Shown here: positions 16,594 to 24,595 of the stretch, piece after piece
Layout: each line of letters opens with the position of its first letter
Position numbering within the stretch: the stretch's first letter is position 1
From: Alphaproteobacteria bacterium
GTDB lineage: Bacteria > Pseudomonadota > Alphaproteobacteria > Rhodobacterales > Rhodobacteraceae
Length of the DNA stretch: 64,000 nt
Assembly: GCA_030428355.1 (NCBI GenBank)
Contig: JAUIBL010000001.1
Span: 124,001-188,000, forward strand
Reading direction: 5' to 3'
Program-made: the position numbers and the translations under genes
Notes under the pieces: model-generated
What the model was told of the DNA's origin: nothing
Database searches by the model: none
The model's input: only the letters and a program-made list of their open reading frames with translations

Positions 16594-17703
16594 TTGCCCG
16601 ACACGTCAAACAGTGACGCGTTCGTCGAATTTGAACGAGTGCAAAAGAGCTACGACGGCGTACAGCTTGTCGTGAAAGACCTTAACCTCACCATGCCGAA
16701 GGGCGAGTTTCTGACGATGCTCGGGCCGTCGGGATCGGGCAAGACCACCTGCCTGATGATGCTTGCCGGGTTCGAGACCGCCACCTATGGCGACATCCGG
16801 CTGGATGGTAGGCCGATCAACAACATCCCGCCGCACAAGCGCGGGATCGGCATGGTGTTCCAGAATTACGCGCTGTTCCCGCATATGACGATTGCGGAGA
16901 ACCTGAGCTTCCCGCTTGAAGTGCGCAAGATCGGCAAGTCGGATCGCGAGGCCAAGGTGAAGCGCGCGCTCGACATGGTCGAGATGGGGGCCTTTGGCGG
17001 CCGTCGTCCGGCGCAACTGTCAGGTGGTCAGCAGCAGCGGATCGCGCTGGCGCGGGCGTTGGTGTTCGAGCCCGAGCTGGTTCTGATGGACGAACCGCTG
17101 GGCGCTCTGGACAAGCAGTTGCGCGAGAAGATGCAGTTCGAGATCACCCATCTGGCGCACCGTCTGGGCATCACCGTGGTCTACGTGACCCACGACCAGA
17201 CCGAGGCCCTGACCATGTCGGACCGGGTTGCGGTGTTCGACGATGGCCGCATTCAGCAATTGGCGCCGCCGGACGAATTGTACGAGAAGCCGCAGAACAG
17301 CTTTGTCGCGCAGTTCATCGGCGAGAACAACACGCTCGAAGGCACCATCCGCGAGATCAAGGGCGAGCGGTGCGTTGTGCAGCTTGACGATGGCGAGCTG
17401 ATCGACGCGCGTCCGGTCAATGTCAGCCAGGTGGGCGAGCGCACCCGCGTGTCGATCCGCCCGGAACGGGTGGAGTTCAACAAGGACCGTCTTCAGGAAG
17501 GCGCGCACATGCTCAAGGCCGAGGTGCTCGAGTTCATCTATATGGGCGACATCTTCCGCACCCGGCTGAAGGTGGCGGGCAATGACGAGTTCATCATCAA
17601 GACCCGCAACGCGCCGGACCAGGTGCGGCTCGAGCCGGGCGCGCAGATCGAGGTCGGGTGGCTGCCCGACGATTGCCGCGCCTTGGACGCGCCCAAGACA
17701 TAA
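16594..17703 (+). CDS. Spermidine/putrescine-type ABC transporter ATP-binding protein, PotA-like
   Basis: This 369-residue ATPase has Walker A LGPSGSGKTTCLM, a Q-loop in GMVFQNYALFPHMT, the signature LSGGQQQRIALARAL, Walker B LVLMDEPLGALD and the switch His in VYVTHDQ. A C-terminal TOBE-type domain begins after about residue 240 (FIGENNTLEGTI). Together these place it in the PotA/FbpC group that drives uptake of small periplasmic substrates. The start is TTG at 16594, chosen for its well-spaced AGGGAG site; no in-frame ATG gives a complete N-terminus. First gene of a five-gene operon. Confidence 0.9.
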   Translation: MPDTSNSDAFVEFERVQKSYDGVQLVVKDLNLTMPKGEFLTMLGPSGSGKTTCLMMLAGFETATYGDIRLDGRPINNIPPHKRGIGMVFQNYALFPHMTIAENLSFPLEVRKIGKSDREAKVKRALDMVEMGAFGGRRPAQLSGGQQQRIALARALVFEPELVLMDEPLGALDKQLREKMQFEITHLAHRLGITVVYVTHDQTEALTMSDRVAVFDDGRIQQLAPPDELYEKPQNSFVAQFIGENNTLEGTIREIKGERCVVQLDDGELIDARPVNVSQVGERTRVSIRPERVEFNKDRLQEGAHMLKAEVLEFIYMGDIFRTRLKVAGNDEFIIKTRNAPDQVRLEPGAQIEVGWLPDDCRALDAPKT

Positions 17704-17755
17704 CGAATTGCCGCGGGGTCGCGATGCGCCCCCGTGTCATTACAGGCGTTGCTGG

Positions 17756-17797
17756 TTCGGCCCGACCGACAGCGCCACGTGTGATAAGCGGGCCGAA
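17756..17797 (+). promoter_or_regulatory. Intercistronic inverted repeat before the binding-protein gene
   Basis: The 9-base arms TTCGGCCCG (17756-17764) and CGGGCCGAA (17789-17797) flank a 24-base loop, immediately upstream of the GGGAG ribosome site of the solute-binding protein gene. In importer operons such a structure can block exonucleases or act as a processing border for the abundant binding-protein message. Function here is inferred. Confidence 0.5.
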
Positions 17798-17811
17798 ACG
17801 GGAGAATATGA

Positions 17812-18924
17812 ATGAAACGGACAAAAACACTTTTGGCGACCAGCGCGCTGACCGTAGCCGCGGCCGGTGCCTATGCTGCGGGCCATGGTATGGCCGACAG
17901 CATGACACTTGTCAGCTGGGGTGGTGCCTATCAGGCATCGCAACAGAACGCCTATGTCGCGCCCTATCTCGAAATGAACCCGGGCGTGACCGCGTCCTGG
18001 GACGAAAGCTCGGCCGAAGCGGTGGCCAAGCTGCGCGCGATGAACGAAGCGGGCAACATCACTTGGGACGTGGTCGACGTTGTGGCCTCGGACGCGATGC
18101 GCCTGTGCGACGAAGGTCTGGCGATGGAAATCGACCATGACGAAATGCTCGAAGCTGCGCCCGATGGCACCCCGGCGTCCGAAGATTTCGGCGACCTTAT
18201 CGTGTCGGACTGCTTTGTGCCGCAGATCGTGTATTCGACAACCTTTGGCTACCGCACCGACCTCGTGGGCGACACGCCGCCGACATCCGTCTGTGACGTG
18301 TTCGATCTCGAAGCCTATCCGGGCAAGCGGTCGCTGCAGCGCCGTCCGATCGACAACATGGAATGGGCCCTGTACTGCGATGGCGTCGCCAAGGAAGACA
18401 TCTACGACGTGCTGAGCACCGACGAGGGTGTCGACCGCGCGCTGGCCAAGCTTGACACCATCAAGAGCGAAGTCGTCTGGTGGAGCGCCGGTGCGGAAAC
18501 ACCGCAGCTTCTGGCAGATGGCGAAGTCGTGATGGGCTCGACCTTCAATGGCCGCCTGTTCTCGGCGATTGCAGAGCAGAACCAGCCGATCGGCATGCTG
18601 TGGGACATGCAGTCCTTCGATCTTGACGGCTGGATCATTCCCGCCGGCCTGCCCGAGGACCGTCTGGCCCGCGCGCTGGACTTCCTGCGCTTTGCCACCG
18701 ACACGCAGCGTCTTGCCGATCAGGCCAAGTTCATCTCCTACGGTCCGGCCCGTGCGTCTTCCGCACCGTTGGTCGGCAAGCATGCCGAGCTGGGGATCGA
18801 TATGGCGCCGCATATGCCGACCGATCCGGCCAACGCGACCAACGTCCACATCTATGACTACGAATGGTGGGCAGACAACCGCGACGATATTGACGCCAAG
18901 TTCCAGGCGTGGCTGGCACAATAA
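17812..18924 (+). CDS. PotD-like periplasmic solute-binding protein
   Basis: This 370-residue protein starts MKRTKTLLATSALTVAAAG, a signal peptide ending near AYAAG. The mature part has the PotD/PotF pattern: MTLVSWGGAYQASQQ, NAGNITWDVVDV-like strand, TTFGYRTDLVG, and WWADNRDDIDAKFQAWL at the C-terminus. It would capture a small cation or related solute in the periplasm and deliver it to the two permeases downstream. The preceding GGGAG site is well placed for the ATG. Stem-loops on both sides suggest that its message is more abundant than the rest of the operon. The substrate is not fixed by sequence. Confidence 0.88.
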   Translation: MKRTKTLLATSALTVAAAGAYAAGHGMADSMTLVSWGGAYQASQQNAYVAPYLEMNPGVTASWDESSAEAVAKLRAMNEAGNITWDVVDVVASDAMRLCDEGLAMEIDHDEMLEAAPDGTPASEDFGDLIVSDCFVPQIVYSTTFGYRTDLVGDTPPTSVCDVFDLEAYPGKRSLQRRPIDNMEWALYCDGVAKEDIYDVLSTDEGVDRALAKLDTIKSEVVWWSAGAETPQLLADGEVVMGSTFNGRLFSAIAEQNQPIGMLWDMQSFDLDGWIIPAGLPEDRLARALDFLRFATDTQRLADQAKFISYGPARASSAPLVGKHAELGIDMAPHMPTDPANATNVHIYDYEWWADNRDDIDAKFQAWLAQ

Positions 18925-18940
18925 GCCCTTGATGGCTTTG

Positions 18941-18964
18941 GGGATGGGCCGTCTGGCCCATCCC
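18941..18964 (+). terminator. Strong stem-loop after the binding-protein gene (attenuator-like)
   Basis: A perfect 10-base stem (GGGATGGGCC with GGCCCATCCC) closes a GTCT loop and can be extended by an outer TTGAT/ATCAA pairing. It begins 16 bases after the stop codon and lacks a T-tract. It probably protects the upstream message or partially terminates it, as REP structures do after malE. Confidence 0.65.
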
Positions 18965-18983
18965 GATCAAGAAGGACTGTCTG

Positions 18984-19271
18984 ATGCCCAAAGGCTATAT
19001 CATCGGCCACATCACAGTGAACGACCCCGAGGCGTACAAGGAATATATCGCGCGCGACACGCCGATCCTTGAAAGCTACGGCGCACGGTTCATCGTGCGG
19101 GGTGGACAATCCGAGACGATGGAAGGCGAGACGCAGAACCGCCATGTCGTCATCGAATTCGACGATTACAAAACCGCGAAGCGCGCGTATCACGACCCCG
19201 CCTATCAGGAGGTCGCCGAGATTCGCCGTCGCACCGCGACAAGCACAATCATACTAGTCGAGGGCACCTGA
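18984..19271 (+). CDS. DUF1330 family protein
   Basis: This 95-residue dimeric alpha-beta barrel-type protein has the DUF1330 pattern: GYIIGHITVNDPEAYKEYI, a RFIVRGG strand, and HVVIEFDDYKTAKRAYHDPAYQ. No enzyme activity is established for the family. It lies inside the transporter operon between the binding protein and the first permease, with an AGAAGGA ribosome site and only three bases to the next gene. This location suggests a role in handling the imported solute. It could be a small heme- or metabolite-related monooxygenase-like fold, but the sequence alone does not show this. Confidence 0.9.
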   Translation: MPKGYIIGHITVNDPEAYKEYIARDTPILESYGARFIVRGGQSETMEGETQNRHVVIEFDDYKTAKRAYHDPAYQEVAEIRRRTATSTIILVEGT

Positions 19272-19274
19272 GCC

Positions 19275-20975
19275 ATGACGGACGCCGCAACCGAACCCGA
19301 CAAGATCACCGGCCCGACGCCCGACATCGCCCTGCGCGCCGGGGATAAAACCAAAAGCGGACCGGTCCTTGCCGCTGACGGAACGCCGCTCAAGCGATCC
19401 CTGAACCGCGCCTTGCGGGCACAGAAGCTGCGTGCGCTGGCTTTGATCGCGCCGCTCTTGCTGTTTGTGCTCATCACGTTCATTGCGCCGATCGGGGACA
19501 TGCTGTTCCGCTCGGTCGAGAACCAGATCGTGTCGAACACGATGCCCCGCACAACCGCGGCGCTGCAGGACTGGGATTCGAATTCCGGTGATCTGCCCCC
19601 TGAAGAGGTGTTCGAAGCGGCGTTCTATGACCTGTTCCTTGCCTCGGAAAACAAGGTCCATACCCGTCTCGGGTCACGTCTGAACTACGAGCAATCCGGG
19701 ATGTCGTCGATGTTCCGCCGCGCCGGGCGCGGTGTCGGCGATATTGGCGACGTGTATCTTGATCAGTTCAAGGATCTGGATCGCGACTGGGACGAGGCAC
19801 TTCCCTGGGCCGAGCTGATGGGCGATCCCGACTGGATCGCCGCACAGGATGCCTGGTCGGAGGCGGATGGCCCGATGCCGTCCTTCGAGCTGCGCGCCGG
19901 CATCGCCGAAGTGTTGCCGCGCACGGCGGACGCTTATGAGACCTTTGCCCGTTTCATGCAGGACTCGAACGGTGACAGCCCGCTCGAGGAAGAACCGTGG
20001 TCAATGGTTCACACCGCCCTCTATCAGGACCTCGCGGCCGGGGATGTGGCAGGCTATGACGGCCCGCGCGCCGACATGCTGCGCGCAGCGGATGCGCTGG
20101 TGGCAGATCCTGCGTTCGAGACCATCAGCTTCCGCGACGGGTTCGAAGAGATCGACGAAGACTGGCTCAGCGTCGAGAACTGGCGTGTGATCAAGCTTTA
20201 CAGTCCGGATTACACGGTCGGCTATTTCGCGAGTGCCGTGGATATGGAAAAGACGCCGGATGGCATCGAGGTGCGCCCGGAGGATGAACAGCTTTACATC
20301 CGGCTGTTCCAGCGGACGCTGTTCATGAGCCTTGTCATCACGTTCAGCTGTATTCTGCTGGGCTATCCGATTGCCTACCTGCTGTCGAACCTGCCGTCGA
20401 GCAAGGCGAACCTGCTGATGATCCTTGTCCTGCTGCCGTTCTGGACGTCGCTTCTGGTGCGGACCTCGGCGTGGAAGGTCATGCTGCAACAGCAAGGGGT
20501 GATCAATGATGTGCTCGTCTGGCTGGGCATGGTGGCCGATGACGGGCGATTGGTGATGATCAACAACCAGTTCGGCACCATCGTGGCCATGACGCATATC
20601 CTGCTGCCCTTCATGATTCTGCCGATGTATTCGGTGATGTCGACCATCCCGCAATCCTATGTGCGCGCCGCCAAATCGCTGGGCGCGACCAACTGGACGA
20701 CCTTCTGGCGGGTCTATTTCCCGCAATCGGTGCCGGGCATCGGCGCGGGGTCGATCCTCGTGTTCATCCTGTCGATCGGCTATTACATCACGCCGGAAAT
20801 TGTCGGAGGTACATCGGGTATCTTCATTTCGAACCGGATTGCCTTCCACATTTCCAGCTCGCTCAACTGGGGCCTTGCGGCGGCCTTGGGGACGATCCTG
20901 CTGGTGGTGGTTCTGGTACTTTACTGGGCCTACGACCGGATCGTCGGCATCGACAACGTGAAACTGGGGGGCTGA
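19275..20975 (+). CDS. ABC transporter permease, PotB-like, with large periplasmic insertion
   Basis: This 566-residue permease begins with a cytoplasmic tail and TM1 (about 56-80, LALIAPLLLFVLITFIAPIG). A hydrophilic region of roughly 250 residues (about 85-340) follows, rich in acidic residues and tryptophan. The ordinary permease domain comes after it (FQRTLFMSLVITFSCILLG onwards) with the EAA loop AAKSLGATNWTTFWRVYFPQ, which contacts the ATPase. PotB proteins are usually about 290 residues with a short first periplasmic loop. The insertion is therefore an added periplasmic domain, probably contacting the binding protein or solute. It starts three bases after the DUF1330 gene. Confidence 0.88.
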   Translation: MTDAATEPDKITGPTPDIALRAGDKTKSGPVLAADGTPLKRSLNRALRAQKLRALALIAPLLLFVLITFIAPIGDMLFRSVENQIVSNTMPRTTAALQDWDSNSGDLPPEEVFEAAFYDLFLASENKVHTRLGSRLNYEQSGMSSMFRRAGRGVGDIGDVYLDQFKDLDRDWDEALPWAELMGDPDWIAAQDAWSEADGPMPSFELRAGIAEVLPRTADAYETFARFMQDSNGDSPLEEEPWSMVHTALYQDLAAGDVAGYDGPRADMLRAADALVADPAFETISFRDGFEEIDEDWLSVENWRVIKLYSPDYTVGYFASAVDMEKTPDGIEVRPEDEQLYIRLFQRTLFMSLVITFSCILLGYPIAYLLSNLPSSKANLLMILVLLPFWTSLLVRTSAWKVMLQQQGVINDVLVWLGMVADDGRLVMINNQFGTIVAMTHILLPFMILPMYSVMSTIPQSYVRAAKSLGATNWTTFWRVYFPQSVPGIGAGSILVFILSIGYYITPEIVGGTSGIFISNRIAFHISSSLNWGLAAALGTILLVVVLVLYWAYDRIVGIDNVKLGG

Positions 20976-20978
20976 GCC

Positions 20979-22169
20979 ATGTCGGACGCCATTCTCACAC
21001 CTATCGAGAAAAAGCCCATCGGCTTCACGGCGGGTGTTCTGGCCGCAGCGGGCGGGTTCGCCGGTCTGTTTCTCGGCACGGCACAGGGCTCGGGCCTGAT
21101 GGGCATCGTCATTGGGGCAGCTCTCATGGCTGCGCTTGCGGTCGTTGCCATGCAGATGCTGGGAGAGGCGATGGAAAAGCCGGTGCGCTGGGGCCTGATA
21201 GCCCTGGGCGTGGCTGCCGGGTTTATGTACAACGCCATCCCCGGACTGATCATGGGCGGCCTGTTCGGCTGGTTCTTCGGCTGGTTCATCTACTGGATCG
21301 GCATGGGGCGCTACCGCGTGCATCTGGTGCCATATCTCACGCCGGGGCAGGTGCTGTGGCACTACACATTCCGGGTGATATGCGGTGCGATCTTTGTCTT
21401 CCTGATCACGCCGATCCTCGTGATCATTCCGCTGTCCTTCAACGCGCAGAACTTCTTTACCTTCACACCGGAAATGCTGCGCTTCGATCCTGCAGGCTAC
21501 AGCCTTCAGCATTACCGCGACTTCCTGACCAACCCGGAATGGACCAGCGCGGTGAAGAACTCGCTGTTGATCGCGCCCGTGGCGACCCTGATCTCTGTGT
21601 CTTTGGGAACGCTTGCGGCCATCGGTCTGAGCCAAAGCCACGTGCCCGGCAAGCGGGCCATCATGGCGATCCTGATTTCGCCGATGATCGTGCCGCTGAT
21701 CATCTCGGCCACTGGGATGTATTTCTTCTACTCCAAGATCGGTCTGGTGGGCACCTATTGGGGCATCGTTCTGGCGCATGCGGTTTTGGGTATTCCCTTC
21801 GTGATCATCACCGTGACCGCAACGCTGGTCGGGTTCGACCGGTCGCTGACGCGGGCTGCGGCCAATATGGGGGCCGACCCGGTGACGACCTTCTTCAAGG
21901 TCCAGATGCCGCTGATCCTGCCGGGGGTGATCTCGGGCGGCTTGTTCGCCTTTATCACATCCTTCGACGAGGTGGTGGTTGTGCTTTTCCTTGGATCGGC
22001 CGAGTTGCAGACCTTGCCCTGGCAGATGTTCACCGGTCTGCGCGAGCAGATTTCACCAACGATCCTTGCGGCAGCGACGATCCTTGTGGCGATCTCCATC
22101 GGTTTGCTGACCTCGGTCGAGCTGTTGCGCCGCCGGTCCGAGCGGCTGCGGGGGATGTCGCCGGGGTAA
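20979..22169 (+). CDS. ABC transporter permease, PotC-like, with extra N-terminal membrane segments
   Basis: This 396-residue protein has a C-terminal PotC-type domain (about residues 130-390) with TM segments beginning FRVICGAIFVFLITPILVI and the EAA loop AAANMGADPVTTFFKVQMPL. The first 120 residues contain about four extra hydrophobic segments rich in Gly and Ala (GFTAGVLAAAGGFAGLFLG, ALIALGVAAGFMYN), not found in ordinary PotC proteins of about 260-280 residues. It follows the first permease by three bases and closes the operon. Three evenly spaced palindromes come immediately after its stop. Confidence 0.88.
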   Translation: MSDAILTPIEKKPIGFTAGVLAAAGGFAGLFLGTAQGSGLMGIVIGAALMAALAVVAMQMLGEAMEKPVRWGLIALGVAAGFMYNAIPGLIMGGLFGWFFGWFIYWIGMGRYRVHLVPYLTPGQVLWHYTFRVICGAIFVFLITPILVIIPLSFNAQNFFTFTPEMLRFDPAGYSLQHYRDFLTNPEWTSAVKNSLLIAPVATLISVSLGTLAAIGLSQSHVPGKRAIMAILISPMIVPLIISATGMYFFYSKIGLVGTYWGIVLAHAVLGIPFVIITVTATLVGFDRSLTRAAANMGADPVTTFFKVQMPLILPGVISGGLFAFITSFDEVVVVLFLGSAELQTLPWQMFTGLREQISPTILAAATILVAISIGLLTSVELLRRRSERLRGMSPG

Positions 22170-22177
22170 GGGGGAAG

Positions 22178-22240
22178 CGCCTTCGAAGGCGATTTGTCCG
22201 CATGTTCGAAAATGCGGCTGAAGGCTCTTCGAAGAGCCTT
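22178..22240. repeat. Three TTCGAA-centred palindromes spaced 23 bases apart
   Basis: Palindromes at 22178-22191 (14 bases, perfect), 22198-22217 (20 bases, one mismatched pair) and 22221-22240 (20 bases, perfect) all have TTCGAA at the centre. Their centres fall at 22184.5, 22207.5 and 22230.5, exactly 23 bases apart. The flanks differ (CGCC, CCGCAT, AAGGCTC), so the units are not simple copies. The array follows the transporter operon and precedes the ilvE terminator. Confidence 0.7.
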
Positions 22241-22252
22241 TGCACCAACAAA

Positions 22253-22282
22253 AAAGGCCCTGCATGGACGTGCAGGGCCTTT
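22253..22282 (-). terminator. Intrinsic terminator of ilvE
   Basis: A perfect 12-base stem (AAAGGCCCTGCA with TGCAGGGCCTTT) closes a six-base loop. Read on the minus strand, it is followed by a run of T from the A-tract at 22249-22255, fitting termination of ilvE. On the plus strand the T-run is three bases, so termination of the transporter operon would be weaker. Confidence 0.85.
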
Positions 22283-22302
22283 CGCTTTGGTTCGGGGTGT
22301 CG

Positions 22303-23172
22303 TTAGCTACGCACCAGTTTCTCGTAGCCTTCCGCGATGTCGCGGGTCAGCGCGCCGACTTCGAAGTTGTAATCGCCGATCTGGCCGACGGGGGTCACTT
22401 CCGCTGCTGTGCCGGTGAGCCAGCACTGTTCGAACCCTTCCAGCTCTTCCGGCATAATGTGGCGTTCGTGCACCTTGATCTGACGGTCCTTGAGCATGCC
22501 GATCACCGTCTGGCGGGTCAGGCCGTTGAGGAAGCAGTCAGGCGTTGGCGTGTGCACTTCGCCGTCCTTGACGAAGAAGATGTTGGCCCCGGTCGCCTCG
22601 GCCACATAGCCGCGATAGTCGAACATCATCGCATCGGAACAGCCTTTGGCTTCGGCGGCGTGTTTGGACATGGTGCAGATCATGTAAAGCCCTGCCGCCT
22701 TGGCATGGCTCGGGATCGTTTCGGGCGACGGGCGCTTCCATTTGGAGATGTCGAGCTTTGCGCCCTTCATCTTGGCGTCGCCATAATAGGCCCCCCATTC
22801 CCAGCTGGCGATGGCCATGCGCACGGGGTTGCGTGCCGAGGCGACACCCATGTCGGGACCCGCACCGCGCCACGCGACCGCGCGGACATAGGCGTCGGAC
22901 TGGCCATTGGCTTCGAGAACCGCCTTCTTGGCCGCTTCGATTTCGTCCACCGTGTAGGGGATTTCGAAGTCGATCATCTCGGCCGACTTCTTGAGCCGCT
23001 CGGAGTGTTCGCGCGACTTGAAAATCTTGCCGTTATAGGCCCGCTCGCCTTCGAAGACCGAGCTGGCATAATGCATCGCATGGGTCAGGATGTGGACATT
23101 TGCATCACGCCAGTCGATCAGTTGCCCATCCATCCAGATCTTGCCGTCGCGGTCGTCATAGGTTCCGGCCAT
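22303..23172 (-). CDS. ilvE: Branched-chain amino acid aminotransferase
   Basis: This 289-residue fold-type IV PLP enzyme transfers the amino group between glutamate and the keto acids of Leu, Ile and Val. Visible motifs are HAMHYASSVFEGERAYNG, the PLP lysine in SHAKAAGLYM, then the FDYRGYVAEATGANIF segment, and LTGTAAEVTPVGQIG near the C-terminus. The ATG at 23172 begins MAGTYDDRDGKIWMDG; nine codons upstream were excluded because they lack similarity. It converges with the ABC importer operon and is divergent from petP, with a 162-base gap. Confidence 0.94.
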   Translation of the reverse strand: MAGTYDDRDGKIWMDGQLIDWRDANVHILTHAMHYASSVFEGERAYNGKIFKSREHSERLKKSAEMIDFEIPYTVDEIEAAKKAVLEANGQSDAYVRAVAWRGAGPDMGVASARNPVRMAIASWEWGAYYGDAKMKGAKLDISKWKRPSPETIPSHAKAAGLYMICTMSKHAAEAKGCSDAMMFDYRGYVAEATGANIFFVKDGEVHTPTPDCFLNGLTRQTVIGMLKDRQIKVHERHIMPEELEGFEQCWLTGTAAEVTPVGQIGDYNFEVGALTRDIAEGYEKLVRS

Positions 23173-23334
23173 TTCAAATCTCCTCGCCCGGATTTTCATA
23201 AATTGCGCAGATTAGGTCCGAAACGGACATAATATTGCGCCAAAACTGAGATTCGCTACCATTTGAGCCTTGGAATGTCAACAAGACTGACGTATTTTCG
23301 GAACCAACCGAAAAGACGGATCGGACAGCGACCT

Positions 23335-23844
23335 ATGGCGGAAGGACAATCGCAGAACACGTCGAGCGGGCAATCCCTGCTGTATCTCACGGACGAACAG
23401 CTTCGGCAGGGAATCGAGGCGATGTTCTTTGCCTATCGCGGGTTCACCGCCGACCCGGACCGCATTCTCGAAGGGCTGTCCTATGGGCGCGCCCATCATC
23501 GCGCGATCCATTTCATTCACTGCGCACCGGGCACGACGGTGAACAACCTGCTCGCCATCCTTGGGGTGACGAAGCAATCGCTGAACCGTGTGTTGCGGAC
23601 CCTGATCGAAGATGGTCTTGTCACAAGCCATGTAGGACGCAGCGACAAGAGAGAGCGGCATTTGACCCTGACCGAAGCCGGAGAGGCGCTGGAACAGCAA
23701 TTGTCCGACGCGCAGCGCGTCCGGATGCGGGATGCCTATCGCAAGGCTGGCCCCGAGGCGGTGGCCGGGTTCAAGACGGTGCTGGAAGCGATGATGGACG
23801 ACGACATGAAGCGTGCCTATCTCGCCCTGAGGGAGGGACGCTGA
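23335..23844 (+). CDS. petP: MarR family regulator PetP
   Basis: This 169-residue winged-helix protein has the MarR core: FAYRGFTADPDRIL, HFIHCAPGTTVNNLLAILGVTK split around the recognition helix KQSLNRVLRTLIEDGLV, and the wing GRSDKRERHLTLTEAGEAL. It is followed after one base by an OmpR-type regulator gene. This pair corresponds to petP-petR, first described upstream of the cytochrome bc1 operon in Rhodobacter capsulatus. The petABC genes are not next to it here. The ATG at 23335 was preferred to frames starting up to 24 codons upstream, which show no similarity. Confidence 0.85.
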   Translation: MAEGQSQNTSSGQSLLYLTDEQLRQGIEAMFFAYRGFTADPDRILEGLSYGRAHHRAIHFIHCAPGTTVNNLLAILGVTKQSLNRVLRTLIEDGLVTSHVGRSDKRERHLTLTEAGEALEQQLSDAQRVRMRDAYRKAGPEAVAGFKTVLEAMMDDDMKRAYLALREGR

Positions 23845-23845
23845 G

Positions 23846-24547
23846 ATGGCCGATCCGGACGCCCATCTGCTGATTGTCGATGATGACGAACGGATCAGGG
23901 GACTGCTGCAGAAGTTCCTGATCCGCAACGGGTTTCTTGTCAGCGCCGCCCGCGATGCGGCTCATGCGCGGCGCATCCTGTCGGGGCTGGATTTCGATCT
24001 GATCGTGCTGGATGTGATGATGCCGGGCGAAGACGGGATCAGCCTGACGCGCGGCATCCGGGAACGCTCGACCACGCCGATCTTGCTCCTGACCGCGCGG
24101 GCGGAAACCGAAGACCGCATTGCGGGGCTTGAGGCCGGGGCCGATGATTACCTCGCCAAGCCGTTCGAGCCGAAAGAACTGCTGCTGCGCATCAACGCCA
24201 TTATGCGCCGGATGCCGGAACAGACCGCTGCGGACAGTGCGCCGAAATACCTCAACCTCGGTCCGATCCGCTATGACACGGAACGCGCCGAGCTGTGGCG
24301 GGGGGAAAACCTTGTTCGCCTGACCTCGACCGAGATCCAGTTGATGAAGATCTTTGCCGCCAAGCCGGGTGTTGCTTTGAGCCGCACGCAACTGGTCGAA
24401 GAACTGGGCCGCGACCGGGGACAAAGCCAGGAACGCGCGGTGGATGTGCAGATCACTCGCCTGCGCCGCAAGCTCGAGGACAATCCGAAACAGCCGCGCT
24501 ACCTGCAAACGGTGCGCGGCGCCGGGTATATGCTTGCACCCGACTGA
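23846..24547 (+). CDS. petR: OmpR-type response regulator PetR
   Basis: This 233-residue regulator has a receiver domain with the acidic pocket D12-D14, phosphoacceptor D56 (IVLDVMMPGEDG), a TAR segment (LLLTARAETED) and the conserved Lys in YLAKPFEPKEL. It is followed by an OmpR-type winged helix (QERAVDVQITRLRRKLEDN, VRGAGYML). No sensor kinase is encoded nearby, so its phosphate donor is elsewhere or it works unphosphorylated. In Rhodobacter capsulatus PetR is needed for growth that depends on the cytochrome bc1 complex. It is coupled to petP through a one-base gap. Confidence 0.88.
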   Translation: MADPDAHLLIVDDDERIRGLLQKFLIRNGFLVSAARDAAHARRILSGLDFDLIVLDVMMPGEDGISLTRGIRERSTTPILLLTARAETEDRIAGLEAGADDYLAKPFEPKELLLRINAIMRRMPEQTAADSAPKYLNLGPIRYDTERAELWRGENLVRLTSTEIQLMKIFAAKPGVALSRTQLVEELGRDRGQSQERAVDVQITRLRRKLEDNPKQPRYLQTVRGAGYMLAPD

Positions 24548-24595
24548 CGGGTTTGGTCTTTGCGTATCTGAAGAGAGAAAACAGGGGGTGCGCCC

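Noticed and set aside
20001-21779. 592-codon frame opposite both permeases
   Set aside because: Its sequence is dominated by His, Arg and Gln, and the permease frames on the other strand carry helices and EAA loops.
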